A stretch of 23,441 bases of DNA, taken from assembly GCA_022457065.1 (NCBI GenBank), contig JAJGBQ010000015.1:1-23441 (forward strand), read 5' to 3'. Below the pieces are notes generated by a model. It worked only from the letters and a program-made list of their open reading frames with translations, made no database searches and was not told the DNA's origin. Within the stretch, counting starts at the first letter, position 1; each line of letters starts with the position of its first letter. Shown here one piece after another: positions 1 through 9,175 of this stretch. The position numbers and the translations under genes were made by a program. Source of the stretch: Curvularia sp. ZM96 (lineage: Eukaryota > Ascomycota > Dothideomycetes > Pleosporales > Pleosporaceae).

Positions 1-94
1 AGATCCTTGGCGCCGCTGGTCAGGCGCTTGGTGCCGAACACCAGCAGGACGATGGCAGCACGACCAACCAATGCCAGATGCTGAAACTGCCCAT
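1..94 (-). CDS. tatA: Sec-independent protein translocase subunit TatA (partial, frameshifted)
   Basis: TatA is the small single-span membrane subunit that forms the pore of the twin-arginine pathway for folded proteins. The minus strand from the ATG at 94 reads MGSFSIWHWLVVL, the standard TatA amino-terminal transmembrane opening. After that the frame slips by one base near position 50, and the other frame continues with a VFGTKRLTSGAKD-like stretch, the usual end of the TatA membrane helix and hinge. Only about 30 residues lie in the window; the amphipathic helix and acidic tail are beyond position 1. An in-frame ATG 36 bases upstream would add MLDSLITNVTSVF, but the family start is MGSFS, so I chose 94. 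tatB and tatC would be expected beyond the left edge (inference). Confidence 0.82.
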
Positions 95-165
95 AAAGAC
101 GCTCGTTACGTTAGTGATCAGGCTGTCGAGCATAGCGCACCGGGTGTTAGCGGCGCGTGACGAAG

Positions 166-1052
166 TCAGTTTCCGCCCAGCGTTTCCGTGCGGATTTCGC
201 CGTCGTTGACCGGCTGGAAACCCTGCTGCTGCGGCGGCGGGTTCTGCGGCACGTTCTGCAGCGGCGCGGTGGTGGCCTCGGCTGGGGCGGCCGGCGCTGC
301 CTGAACAGGCGCTGGAGCAACCTCCGGGGCCGCTGCCGGACGCCAGGCGCTGCCGCCGTTGCCGCTGCGGTTGTTGCGCGCGGCGTAGGTGGCCTCTTCC
401 AGGCGATCGCGAAGGCGACCACATCCATCGACGGCGAACCGGCGGCGCGGCCTTCGAGATCATGCGCGGCGTGGTGTTGCCGCCGTATGCATCCAGATTG
501 GCGGCATCATCGATCTGCAGCACCGCACCATCCAGCGCGACACCGGCGGACAGGCCGCGGGCGCGCGACCGGAACAGATCTCGGCCTTCAGCTGGCCGTC
601 GGTGGCAGCGGCGGCATTGCGGCCGACCGGGCCGGCGGCGACACCGGCATCGGCGCCCAGCGTGAACTTGCCGTTGACCAGATTGTCCAGGCTGCGGTCG
701 TTGCGGAACACCAGCACCACATCGGAGGACTGCACACCGGCCTGGAAGCCGATGCTGCCGCCAGTGAGCTTCACGAACACCGGATTGGACCAGGCGCCAT
801 TGGGCATGCGCACCGACATCAGGCCGTGGCCACGACGACCGCCAATGACCAGACCGGCCTTGATCGTGTCGAGACCAACGGTGACCGCGCGGCCTTCGTC
901 GAGCAATTTGTCCGGAATGCCCTGTTCGGGGATTTCCTGGATTTCAGCCAGCGCACGGCATTGCGGGCACGCTGGTCTTCCTGCGGTCCGGCCATGGCCT
1001 GGCTGGACAGCAGGCTGGCGGCGATCAGCAGGGCTTGGATCGGGCGACGCAT
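166..1052 (-). CDS. Secreted SYLF (Ysc84-type lipid-binding) domain protein, frameshifted
   Basis: The protein begins MRRPIQALLIAASLLSSQAMA, a clear Sec signal peptide with likely cleavage after AMA, so the product is periplasmic or outer-membrane associated. The mature part carries the SYLF/Ysc84 signature: a stretch around 700-870 with GLVIGGRRGHGLMSVR, a tryptophan-containing SNPVFVKLTGGSIGFQ and the SSDVVLVFRN segment, then the GKFTLGADAGVAAGP block. SYLF domains bind phosphoinositides in eukaryotes; the bacterial role is not established. After the domain (about 160-450) comes a low-complexity tail rich in Pro, Ala and Gln, ending in LGGN before the stop at 166. The start at 1052 has GGAG six bases upstream. 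The frame breaks near 957, 572 and 455, so no single frame holds the gene. Full length would be about 295 residues. It lies head-to-head with hemH. Confidence 0.82.
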
Positions 1053-1215
1053 GGCAGGCTCCAGAAGTCAGTCCATAGGAAGATATAGCAAGTGACTGAA
1101 ATTAGTAGTGTTGTCCGATCCCCAATGAGCGTTCCCTGCTCACATTGACGCGCGCTATGCCTGCAATCCGAACCCTGCATCCCGGCACGGCGCCGGATCG
1201 GCGACAATACCGCCC
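1053..1215. other. Divergent intergenic region between the SYLF gene and hemH
   Basis: A 163-base spacer between two divergent genes, so it should hold promoters for both. It is less GC-rich around 1075-1110 (an AAGATATAGC stretch followed by AAATTAGTAG) than the flanking genes, as is common at promoters in a high-GC genome. I could not pick a -35/-10 pair with confidence. No strong Shine-Dalgarno precedes the hemH ATG. Confidence 0.35.
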
Positions 1216-2176
1216 ATGCTCGACGCACCCGATACCGCCGTGCTGGCGGTCAACCTAGGCACGCCCGAGACGCCGCCGACGGCCCCCGCCGTACGCCGTT
1301 ACCTGGCTGAATTCCTGTCCGACCGCCGCGTGGTCGCGATCCCGCCACTGCTGTGGCAGCCGCTGCTGCGCGGACTGATCCTGCCGCTGCGCAGCAGCGT
1401 TCAGCGGCCAAGTACGCCCAGGTCTGGCTACCGGAAGGGTCTCCGCTGATGGTGCATACGCGCCAGCTGGCCCAGGCCATGCAAGCGCTGTTGCCGACCC
1501 TGAAGGTTCGCCATGCAATGCGCTATGGCGAACCGGCGCTGGCCAACGAGCTCGACCGCCTGGCGGCCGACGGTGCGCGCCGCATCGTGGTACTGCCGCT
1601 GTATCCGCAGTACTCCACCACCACCACCGCCTCGGTCGAAGATCGCGTCGATGCTGGCAGCGCCGCGGCCGGGCGTAACCGTCAGCCTGGTGCGCGACTA
1701 CTCGGTCGATCCGGGCTGGGTCGAGGCCGTGGCCGGCTCGATCCGCCGCTACCGGGAACAGCACGGTCGCGGCCAGAAGCTGATGTTCTCCTTCCACGGC
1801 ATCCCGCAGCGCCTGGCCGATGCAGGCGATCCGTATCCGCAGCGCTGCGAGGCCAGGTGCGCAGGCCATCGCCAGGCGTTGGAACTGGGCAGGGACGAGT
1901 GGCAGATGGGTTACCAGTCGCGGTTTGGCCGCGAGCGCTGGCTGCAGCCCTATGCCGAACCCAGCCTGTGGGCGCTGGCCGAATCCGGCGTGAAGCAGAT
2001 CGACGTTGTCTGCCCGGGCTGCCACCGATTGCCTTGAAACGCTGGAGGAAGTGGCGCTGGGGTTCACCGAGACGCTGGCCGAGCGCGGCGCGACGATGCG
2101 CTACATCCCGTGCCTCAACGCCGATCCGGAACACGCTCGCGCCCTGGCGCGGTTGGCCGTGGCCTCGCTGGCATGA
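1216..2176 (+). CDS. hemH: Ferrochelatase, frameshifted
   Basis: HemH inserts Fe2+ into protoporphyrin IX, the last step of heme synthesis. The start at 1216 reads MLDAPDTAVLAVNLGTPE, with the family's NLGTPE opening. Further on are MRYGEPAL, LPLYPQYS (about 1590-1620), the FSFHGIPQRL block near 1785-1810 whose His is the conserved metal-site residue, and YQSRFGRERWLQPY near 1910-1950. The conserved VCPG motif at about 2010 is followed, one frame over, by DCLETLEE. The stop is TGA at 2174-2176, giving about 320 residues, normal for the bacterial enzyme. The frame breaks near 1399, 1650 and 2022, and a compensating pair seems to lie around 1855. With those ignored no motif is missing. The ATGA at 2173-2176 overlaps the start of the next gene, suggesting translational coupling. 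Confidence 0.93.
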
Positions 2177-3021
2177 GTCGCAGCCGTTTGAACTGGAGGT
2201 CGGTGGCGCGCGCGTCGCCGGCCTGCGCAACCACGGCGACGGCCCGCGCGTGTTGGCCCTGCATGGCTGGCTCGACAACGCGGCCAGCTTCGTGCCGCTG
2301 GCGCCGCATCTGTCGTCGCTGCAATTGGTGGCGATCGACCTGCCCGGTCACGGCCACAGCGCGCTCTGCCGGCGGGTGCCGGCTACACCACGGCCGCCGC
2401 GATCTGCCACGTACTCGATGTCGCCGATGCACTGGGCTGGGACCGCTTCAACCTGCTCGGCCATTCGATGGGCGCCGGCATCGCCAGCCTCACCGCCTCG
2501 GTCAGTGATCGGGTCGAACGGCTGGTGGCGATCGAAGCACTCGGCGGCCTGCGTGGTCCCGAGGAAGAAACCGCCAACCGCCTGCGCGAGCATGAATGCC
2601 ACGCGTGGGCTGGCGCGAAAGCAGTTGCGCGTGTTTCCCGACCTCGCCGCGCCGATCCGCGCGCGGATGACCAACCAGCTCAGCGAACGCTGTGCACGGC
2701 TGCTGGTCGAGCGCGGCGTGGAGCCTGTCGAAGGCGGCTACCGCTGGTGCAGCGACCCGCGCCTGATGCTGCCCACGCACGATCCGCCTCAGCGAAGGCC
2801 AGATCGACAACCTGCTGCGGGCCATTGCCTGCCCGACGCAGGTGATCTACGCCACGCCGGCACAGTCCTACTATCCCGAGCCGATGCGCAGTGATCGCCT
2901 GCAGCACCTGCGCAATGGCCGTCTGGCGGTGTTTCCCGGCAACCATCACCTGCACATGGAAGATCCGGAACAGATCGCAGATGTGATCCTGCACTTCTTC
3001 AACAACGACAACGGCGGCTGA
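2173..3021 (+). CDS. Alpha/beta hydrolase, frameshifted
   Basis: An alpha/beta-hydrolase fold enzyme of unknown substrate. Near the amino end is LALHGWLDNAASF, the HGW oxyanion-hole motif, followed by VAIDLPGHGHSA. The nucleophile elbow is LLGHSMGAG around 2455-2475, with Ser in the G-H-S-M-G pentapeptide. The carboxyl end carries VFPGNHHLHMEDPEQIAD (about 2932-2980), which supplies the catalytic His; the acid residue is probably in the preceding strand (near ATPAQSYYPEPM). About 283 residues. The start is placed at the ATG at 2173 that overlaps the hemH stop; the ATG frame and the SQPFELEVGG frame differ by an indel within the first few codons. Other frame breaks lie near 2370, 2600 and 2785. 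The hemH overlap implies co-transcription but not a role in heme synthesis. Confidence 0.86.
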
Positions 3022-3303
3022 GCGCAGGCACCGACGCGCTTCACTCTGCGCGTCTGCGGCCGATACATCAGTTGCGGGCCCCTGCGTCCGCAGCGCAGGT
3101 CGGTCGGGCCTGCGGCGTGTGTCTGGTTCTGCAAGGAAGTCCGCATGCCCGCTCCATTGCACCGCCACCCACAGGATGTGGTCACGGTGTCCATCTCCGC
3201 GTCGCTGATCGCGTCGCATTCCCGAATTCCGGCTCGCGCCCTGGTCACGCTCCTGCGTGCGCCGCGGCATGGCCGTTGTCGTTTGCTGATCCAGGAGTCG
3301 CCG
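3022..3303. other. Intergenic region, no recognised gene
   Basis: This 282-base stretch lies between the hydrolase stop and the chemotaxis gene. It stays open in the frame of the following start from an ATG at 3145, but the translation (MPAPLHRHPQDVVTVSIS...) resembles nothing I recognise and has no visible Shine-Dalgarno, while the ATG at 3304 has AGGAG just upstream. I see no convincing terminator or promoter. Confidence 0.3.
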
Positions 3304-5369
3304 ATGTCCGTTGCATCCTCCCGTCCCCCCGATACCGCCCGACTGCCGCATCTGCAGCAGCTCGCCCGCCGCGCTGACCGCCTGCTGATCGGCAGCGCGG
3401 GTCCTGGCCCTGGCTGGCCTGGTGCTGGCCCTGCGTGGTCCGCAGCTGCAGGCCGCCGCGTTGGTGGCCGTCGCCGTGCTGCCAGCCGCGTGGTTCGGCG
3501 GACCGCAGGCGGGCCGGGCCGTCGCCCGCAACGGCTTGGCATTGCTGTTGTCGCTGCAGCTGGCCGTGTTGTGCGCGATCGCCGGCCTGTCACCGGCGTT
3601 GCCGATTGCCCTCCTGCTGGGCGTGCTGCTGGGCCACCGCGATCGCCTTCCGGTGGCTGGCCGGTGGCGTCGGCACGCTCGCGCTGCTGGCACCGCTGCA
3701 GGCGGGCGCTACCGCGTGGCCAACGCTGCTGCAGGCCGGCATGTTCGCGGGCCTGACCTTGTTCCTCGGCCAGGTCGCACTGCGCCTTCGGCAGCAGACC
3801 GAGGCCCTTGGCCATGGCCCGCATCGGCTTGCCGCGCTGGCACGTGACATCGCCACCGGTGCCGATCTTGGTGCACATGCCGACACCAGCGCCTATGCAC
3901 CGGGTTCACTCGCCCACGCCCTGGCCGACACCGCACGCCACGTGCAGGCACAGCGTGGACGCGAGGCGGCGGCCCATGCCGAGAACGCGCAGATCCGCCA
4001 GGCGCTGGATGCCTCGCGGACCGCGATGATGATCGCTGACAACGACCACGTGATCCGCTATAGCGAACCGCTCGGTGGTAGCCCTGCGCAACCAGCAGGC
4101 GACGCCGGCAGAGCCTTCCCGATTTCGATGCCGAACGCCTGGTCGGCAGCATCCATCGTTTCCATGCCAGCCGGACCGTATCCGCGCCATCCTCAACGGC
4201 CTGCAGGTCACGCACAACGGCAAGGTGCAGATCGGACCGGTGCACTTCGCCCAGGTGGTCACCCGGTGTTCGACGCGCAGGGCATGCGCCCGGGCTTCGC
4301 CGTGGAGTGGCATGACCGCACCCATGAGCTCGCGCTGGAGAACGCCGTGGCCGGCATCGTTGCAGCGGCAGCGGCGGTGACCTCGACCAGCGCCTGCAGG
4401 CCACTGAAGGTACCAGCTTCCTCGATGGCCTGACCGGTGGCATCAACCAGCTGCTCGATACGCTCGGCAGCACCGTCAACGAAGTGCGGCAGATGCTCTC
4501 GGCATTGGCCAACGGTGATCTGGATCGGCGCATGCACGGCGAGTATCACGGCGCTTTCGCTGCGATCCAGCGCGATGCCAATGCCACGGCCGGGCAGTTG
4601 GCACGCATGGTCGGTCGCATCCAGGAATGTGCGGCGTCGATCAGTACCGCCGCCAGCGGAGTGCCGCCGGCAACGGCGCATTGTCCGAGCGCAGTGAGCG
4701 CCAGGCCGCGCACCTGCGGAGACTGCAGCATCGATGGAGGAACTCACCGCCACCGTGCGCCAGAACGCCGCCCATGCGCGTGAGGCCAGTGCGTTGGCCG
4801 CCTCCACGCAGAGCGCTGCCAGTGACGGCAACGGCCATGCAGCGGGTGGTGGATACCATGCAGGCCATCGAAGGTGCCTCGAAGCGGATCGGCGACATCA
4901 CCGGCGTCATCGACGGCATTGCCTTCCAGACCAATATCCTGGCGTTGAACGCAGCGGTGGAGCGGCACGCGCCGGCGAGCAGGGCCGAGGCTTTGCCGTG
5001 GTGGCCAGCGAGGTGCGCGTGCTGGCTGGCGTTCGGCGGCGGCCGCACAGAGATCAGAAGCTGATCGACGAAGCAGGCCGGCAGGTGGGCGAAGGTGCCC
5101 AGCTGGTGGCCGACGCCGGCCAACGCATGCAGGGCATTGTGGGCGGCGTGGAGGATGTCAGCCACCTGATGCGCGAGATTTCCGCAGCGTCGCAAGGAGC
5201 AGTCCATCGGTATCGAGCAGATCAACCAGACCGTGGTGCAGATGGATCGGGCCACGCAGCAGAACGCGGCGCTGGTGGAAGAAGCACCGCTGCCGCACGT
5301 GAGCTGCAGTCGCAGGCGGGGACGCTGACTGAGGCGGTCTCGGTGTTCCGCCAGCAGGAAGCACGCTGA
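3304..5369 (+). CDS. Methyl-accepting chemotaxis protein with polytopic membrane N-terminus, frameshifted
   Basis: A chemoreceptor that signals through CheA/CheW. The start at 3304 (MSVASSRPP) has AGGAG at about 3293. The first ~170 residues hold several hydrophobic segments (VLALAGLVLALRG, AALVAVAVLPAAWF, LALLLSLQLAVLCAIAGL, PIALLLGVLLG, and more to about 3770) with no large periplasmic loop. Then comes a PAS-like segment (QALDASRTAMMIADNDHVIRY, about 3995-4065, to VEWHDRTHEL near 4330). Two HAMP-like stretches follow, marked by GDLDQRLQATEG (about 4377-4412) and ALANGDLDRRMHGEYHG (about 4500-4555). The signalling hairpin tip is intact near 4910-4950 (GIAFQTNILALNAAVE), with RGFAVVASEVRVLA just after. 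The tail ends VSVFRQQEAR; no CheR-tethering pentapeptide is seen. About 688 residues. It is the most broken gene here, with a dozen or more frame changes between 3400 and 5290. Confidence 0.88.
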
Positions 5370-5413
5370 GGAGGCTCTGGTCGCCTGATCCCGTTTTCAG
5401 GTGATCCCGATGA

Positions 5414-5437
5414 GGCAACCCGCGGGCGCGTTTTTTT
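5414..5437 (+). terminator. Possible rho-independent terminator after the chemotaxis gene
   Basis: A GC-rich stretch (AACCCGCGGGCGCG) runs straight into seven T residues at 5431-5437, about 50 bases after the stop. The stem as written is imperfect with almost no loop, probably because bases are missing. Position and T-tract fit a terminator for the plus-strand gene. Confidence 0.45.
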
Positions 5438-5454
5438 GCGTGTTGTGCGTGATG

Positions 5455-5725
5455 GGTCACGCCGGTAGCGGCCGCACTGGTTGGCGCCGTGGTTTCTCGC
5501 GGAGAGCATCCGCGCGGCGTGGACCTATTCGGCAAACGATTGCGGCGCGGGCCTGCTGTGGGTTAGTTGGCAACCTTGGTTGCGCCTGGTTCCTCGCGGA
5601 GAGCATCCGCATGGCGTGGATCTACCACCGCTGATCCTCTGCCATCGGTAGTCGCCAACCTTGGTTGGCGCCGCCGCTCGCGGCGGTTCCATCAACGCGT
5701 CTGCCGGCCAGTGGCCGTCGTTACC
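5455..5725. repeat. Cluster of SMAG-like (GTAG-headed) REP palindromes
   Basis: Several short palindromes are packed into about 270 bases. One is GCATCCGCATGGCGTGGATCTAC at 5604-5625 (GTAG-headed on the minus strand as GTAGATCCACGCCATGC), with an imperfect relative at about 5507-5530. Another is GTAGTCGCCAACCTTGGTTGG at 5648-5668, with a relative at 5563-5586 (AGTTGGCAACCTTGGTTGCG). A third type is CTGCCGGCCAGTGGCCGTCGT at 5701-5721, ending GTTAC. The GTAG or near-GTAG head and the stem families match the SMAG REPs known from S. maltophilia intergenic regions. They are non-coding, may form hairpins in RNA, and are usually mobilised by RAYT transposases in trans; none is encoded here. Stem mismatches look like sequencing indels. 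Confidence 0.72.
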
Positions 5726-5743
5726 CGGTATTTCCTGCGCTCA

Positions 5744-5774
5744 GAAAAACCCCGCTGCGCAAGCGGCGGTTTTG
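5744..5774 (-). terminator. Rho-independent terminator of rRNA operon 1
   Basis: On the minus strand, just after 5S, the text reads AAAACCGCCGCTTGCGCAGC then GGGGTTTTT. CCGCT pairs with AGCGG, extended by AACC with GGTT and one bulged G, followed by five T residues. The equivalent hairpin follows the other 5S copy. Confidence 0.85.
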
Positions 5775-5781
5775 TGTAAAC

Positions 5782-5896
5782 CCTGGCGATGACCTACTCT
5801 CTCGCATGGCTTGAGCCACACTACCATCGGCGCAGCTGCGTTTCACTCTCGAGTTCGGGATGGATCGGGTGGTTCCACAGCGCTAATTTCACCAGG
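5782..5896 (-). rRNA. rrf: 5S ribosomal RNA, operon 1
   Basis: On the minus strand this runs from CCTGGTGAAATTAGCGCTGT to TCATCGCCAGG; the ends are complementary as in helix I of 5S. It contains CCCGA(T)CCC.. CCGAACTCG and the GATGGTAGTGTGGCTC block of gammaproteobacterial 5S. Length is about 115 bases. It differs from the second copy by several single-base indels (for example an extra CT near 5801). It is the last gene of the operon and is followed by a terminator. Confidence 0.93.
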
Positions 5897-6022
5897 GAGG
5901 CGGTTGGAGCGTCGCCATCCGATACAGCTGGATAAGGCGCCTGCCTCTCGTAGTTCTTGTGACGTAGCGTGCACCTGGATGCTCTTGACGTTGTCGTAAG
6001 CCAAAGGCAACTGAGGTTATAT
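5897..6022 (-). other. 23S-5S spacer with 3' half of the 23S processing stem, operon 1
   Basis: The plus-strand CTTGTGACGTAGCG at 5956-5969 is the exact reverse complement of CGCTACGTCACAAG at 8988-9001, on the other side of the 23S gene. In the precursor RNA the two would pair as a 14-bp helix bringing the 23S ends together, the usual RNase III substrate. No other gene is seen in this spacer. Confidence 0.7.
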
Positions 6023-6295
6023 GGTCAAGCCTCTCGGATCATTAGTATCAGTTAGCTCAATACATGCTGTACTTACACACTGACCTATCAACCACGTAGT
6101 CTACATGGTTCCTTGGGGGCTTGTGCCCCGGAGATCTCATCTTGACGCGCTTCCGCTTAGATGCTTTCAGCGGTTATCGCTTCCGAACATAGCTACCCGG
6201 CAATGCCACTGGCGTGACAACCGGAACACCAGAGGTTCGTCCACTCGGTCCTCTCGTACTAGGAGCAGCCCTCTCAAATCTCAACGCCCATGGCA

Positions 6296-6350
<55 letters not shown>

Positions 6351-6447
6351 ATGGCGAACAGCCATACCTTGGGACCGACTACAGCCCCAGGATGATGACC
6401 GACATCGAGGTGCCAAACACCGCCGTCGATATGAACTCTTGGGCGGT

Positions 6448-6495
<48 letters not shown>

Positions 6496-6924
6496 CATAC
6501 AGAACCACCGGATCACTAAGTCCTAGTTTCCTACCTGCTTGATCCGTCGATCTTGCAGTCAAGCACGCTTATGCCTTTGCACACAGTGCGCGATGTCCGA
6601 CCGCGCTGAGCGTACCTTCGAGCTCCTCCGTTACTCTTTAGAGGAGACCGCCCCAGTCAAACTACCCACCATACACGGTCCCCGACCCAGATAATGAGCC
6701 CAGGTTAGAACGTCAAGCACGACAGGGTGGTATTTCAAGGATGGCTCCGCCACAGCTAGCGCCATGGTTTCATAGCCTCCCACCTATCCTACACAGACGA
6801 ACTCAACGTTCAGTGTAAAGCTATAGTAAAGGTTCACGGGGTCTTTCCGTCTTTTACGGGAACGCTGCATCTTCACAGCGATTTCAATTTCACTGAGTCT
6901 CGGGTGGAGACAGCGCCGCTGTCG

Positions 6925-7006
<82 letters not shown>

Positions 7007-7779
7007 TGGGGCTTCGATCGAAGCTTCGCCTTGCGGCTGACCCCATCAATTAACCTTCCAGCACCGGGCAGGCGTCACACCCTATACGTCCACTTTCGTG
7101 TTTGCAGAGTGCTGTGTTTTGATAAACAGTCGCAGCGGCCTGATTACTGCGACCCTCTTCAGCTATAGCTCGCACGAGCCACCAAAAAGGTGCACCTTCT
7201 CCGAAGTTACGGTGCCATGTTGCCTAGTTCCTTCACCAGATTCTCTCAAGCGCCTGAGAATTCTCATCCTACCCACCTGTGTCGGTTTACGGTACGGTCT
7301 GCGTAAGCTGAAGCTTAGGAGCTTTTCCTGGAAGCGTGGTTATCAGTGACTTCGCCGCTAAAGGCTCGTCTCGGTGCTCGGTCTTAGAGGATCCCGGATT
7401 TGCCAAAGATCCAAACCTACCGCCTTTCCCCAGGACAACCAACGCCTGGTACACCTAACCTTCTCCGTCCCTCCATCACGCGAGGTGCAGGAATATTAAC
7501 CTGCTTCCCATCGACTACGACTTTCGTCCTCGCCTTAGGGGCTGACTCACCCTGCGCCGATTAACGTTGCGCAAGGAAACCTTGGGCTTTCGGCGTGCGG
7601 GTTTTTCACCCGCATTATCGTTACTCATGTCAGCATTCGCACTTCCGATACCTCCAGCAGACTTCTCAATCCACCTTCAACGGCTTACGGAACGCTCCTC
7701 TACCGCGCATAACAAAGTTATGCACCCCAAGCTTCGGTTCTGTGCTTAGGCCCGTTAAATCTTCCCCGCAGACCGACTC

Positions 7780-7847
<68 letters not shown>

Positions 7848-8849
7848 CTTTCCACATGGTTTTCCACTTAGCACAAAATTTGGGACCTTAGCTGTGGGTC
7901 TGGGTTGTTTCCCTTTTCACGACGGACGTTAGCACCCGCCGTGTGTCTCCCATACAGTCCGTCTCGGTATTCGGAGTTTGCAATGGTTTGGTAAGTCGCG
8001 ATGACCCCCTAGCCATAACAGTGCTCTACCCCCGAGAGGATACATATGAGGCGCTACCTAAATAGCTTTCGAGGAGAACCAGCTATCTCCGGGTTCGATT
8101 AGCTTTCACTCCTAATCACCCTCATCCCCTACCTTTGCAACGGGAGTGGGTTCGGGCCTCCAGTGCGTGTTACCGCACCTTCACCTGGGCATGACTAGAT
8201 CACCCGGTTTCGGGTCTACTGCCCGCGACTATGCGCCCTTATCAGACTCGGTTTCCCTTCGCCTCCCCTATACGGTTAAGCTTGCCACGAACAGTAAGTC
8301 GCTGACCCATTATACAAAAGGTACAGTCACTCCTTGCGGAGCTCCTACTGCTTGTACGCACACGGTTTCAGGTTCTATTTCCTCCCTCTCCGGGGTTCTT
8401 TTCGCCTTCCTCACGGCTGGTTCACTATCGGTCGGTCAGTAGTATTTAGCCTTGGAGGATGGTCCCCCATGTTCAGACAGGTTTCACGTGCCCCGCCCTA
8501 CTCGTCTTCACTGAAATGGCCCTTTCAGATACAGGGCTATCACCTTCATGAGCGCTCTTTCCAGAGCGTTTTCCTAGAACCAAATCAGCTTAAGGGCTAG
8601 TCCGCGTTCGCTCGTCACTTACGGAATCTCGGTTGATTTCTTTTCCTCTGGTTACTTAGATATTTCAGTTCACCAGGTTCGCTTCAGCAGCTATATATTC
8701 ACTGCAGGATACCCCACAAGCGGGTGGGTTTCCCCATTCGGACATTACCGGATCAAAGCTTGTTGCCAGCTCCCCGATACTTTCGCAGGCTGCCACGTCC
8801 TTCATCGCCTCGACCGCCAAGGCATCCACGTATGCTTATTCGCTTGACC
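6023..8849 (-). rRNA. rrl: 23S ribosomal RNA, operon 1
   Basis: Ends are set by complementary termini: the minus-strand 5' end GGTCAAGCG at 8849 and the 3' end GCTTGACC at 6023. Core landmarks are present: the PTC-proximal run around 6300-6350 (reverse of GGTTCAGAACGTCGTGAGAC), the P-loop GACTGGGGCGGTCTCC at about 6643-6659, and the sarcin-ricin region near 6245-6265. It spans about 2827 bases against roughly 2880 expected, the shortfall being spread as single-base deletions, including in invariant stretches. It is the fourth gene of the operon, between tRNA-Ile and 5S. The small open frames over it are chance and not genes. Confidence 0.97.
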
Positions 8850-9070
8850 ATATAACCGCAAGTTGCCTTGGGTTACATATGACCCGGGGGTACAAAGCCC
8901 GGATACGAATATAACGACTCAATCAATAAAGAGACTTATGTCTCTCGCCTTGTATCTCGACACGTCTGATAGAACATCTCAAACGCTCGCTACGTCACAA
9001 GTTTTAAAGAACACGTACCAGCCACAGTGCTGATGCGTATAAAGATCGATTGTATGCGTCATTCAGAGAA
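8850..9070 (-). promoter_or_regulatory. tRNA-Ile to 23S spacer: boxA-like site, processing stem and hairpin, operon 1
   Basis: Read on the minus strand, the spacer first carries GTGTTCTTTAAAAC (about 9001-9014), close to the boxA antitermination consensus (TGCTCTTTAACA). It is followed by CTTGTGACGTAGCG (8988-9001), the 5' half of the 23S processing stem, then a perfect hairpin AGAGAC-ATAA-GTCTCT at 8930-8945. The same three elements occur at the same places in operon 2. A role of boxA in NusB/NusE-dependent antitermination is known from other rRNA operons; here it is inferred from the motif. Confidence 0.65.
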
Positions 9071-9146
9071 TGGTGGGTCTGGGTAGACTCGAACTACCGA
9101 CCTCACCCTTATCAGGGTGCGCTCTAACCACCTGAGCTACAGACCC
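9071..9146 (-). tRNA. tRNA-Ile (GAT), operon 1
   Basis: On the minus strand it opens GGGTCTGTAGCTCAGGTGGT and ends with ACCCAGACCC plus A and an encoded CCA. The anticodon loop region reads CTGATAAGGG, giving GAT for isoleucine. The T arm GGTAGTTCGAGTCTACC is intact. One base is missing in the anticodon stem (76 bases against 77 expected with CCA), likely an error. It is followed by a short hairpin CGGAAA-GTA-TTTCCG at 9146-9160 between the two tRNAs. Confidence 0.95.
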
Positions 9147-9175
9147 GGAAATACTTTCCGGAACATGCTCGAACA

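Noticed and set aside
3145..3303. Upstream ATG that would extend the chemotaxis protein by 53 residues
   Set aside because: The extension is Arg/His-rich with no family resemblance, while the ATG at 3304 has AGGAG at proper spacing.
2680..3878. Long minus-strand open frames (337 and 310 codons) opposite the hydrolase and chemotaxis genes
   Set aside because: Their translations are Arg/Ala/Pro-rich with no recognisable motif, and they lie opposite genes with clear family motifs; they are a product of high GC.
1216..5369. Frameshifted hemH, hydrolase and MCP considered as pseudogenes
   Set aside because: Breaks occur at similar density in all genes and in rRNA, motifs are intact, and hemH is normally needed; sequencing error is the simpler explanation.
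5455..5725. Repeated palindromes considered as a CRISPR array
   Set aside because: Repeats are of different families, are not evenly spaced, and there are no cas genes; they fit REP elements.
6023..8849. Open frames of 60-100 codons within the rRNA genes on either strand
   Set aside because: They fall wholly in 23S or 16S sequence and translate structural RNA; no Shine-Dalgarno or protein family support.
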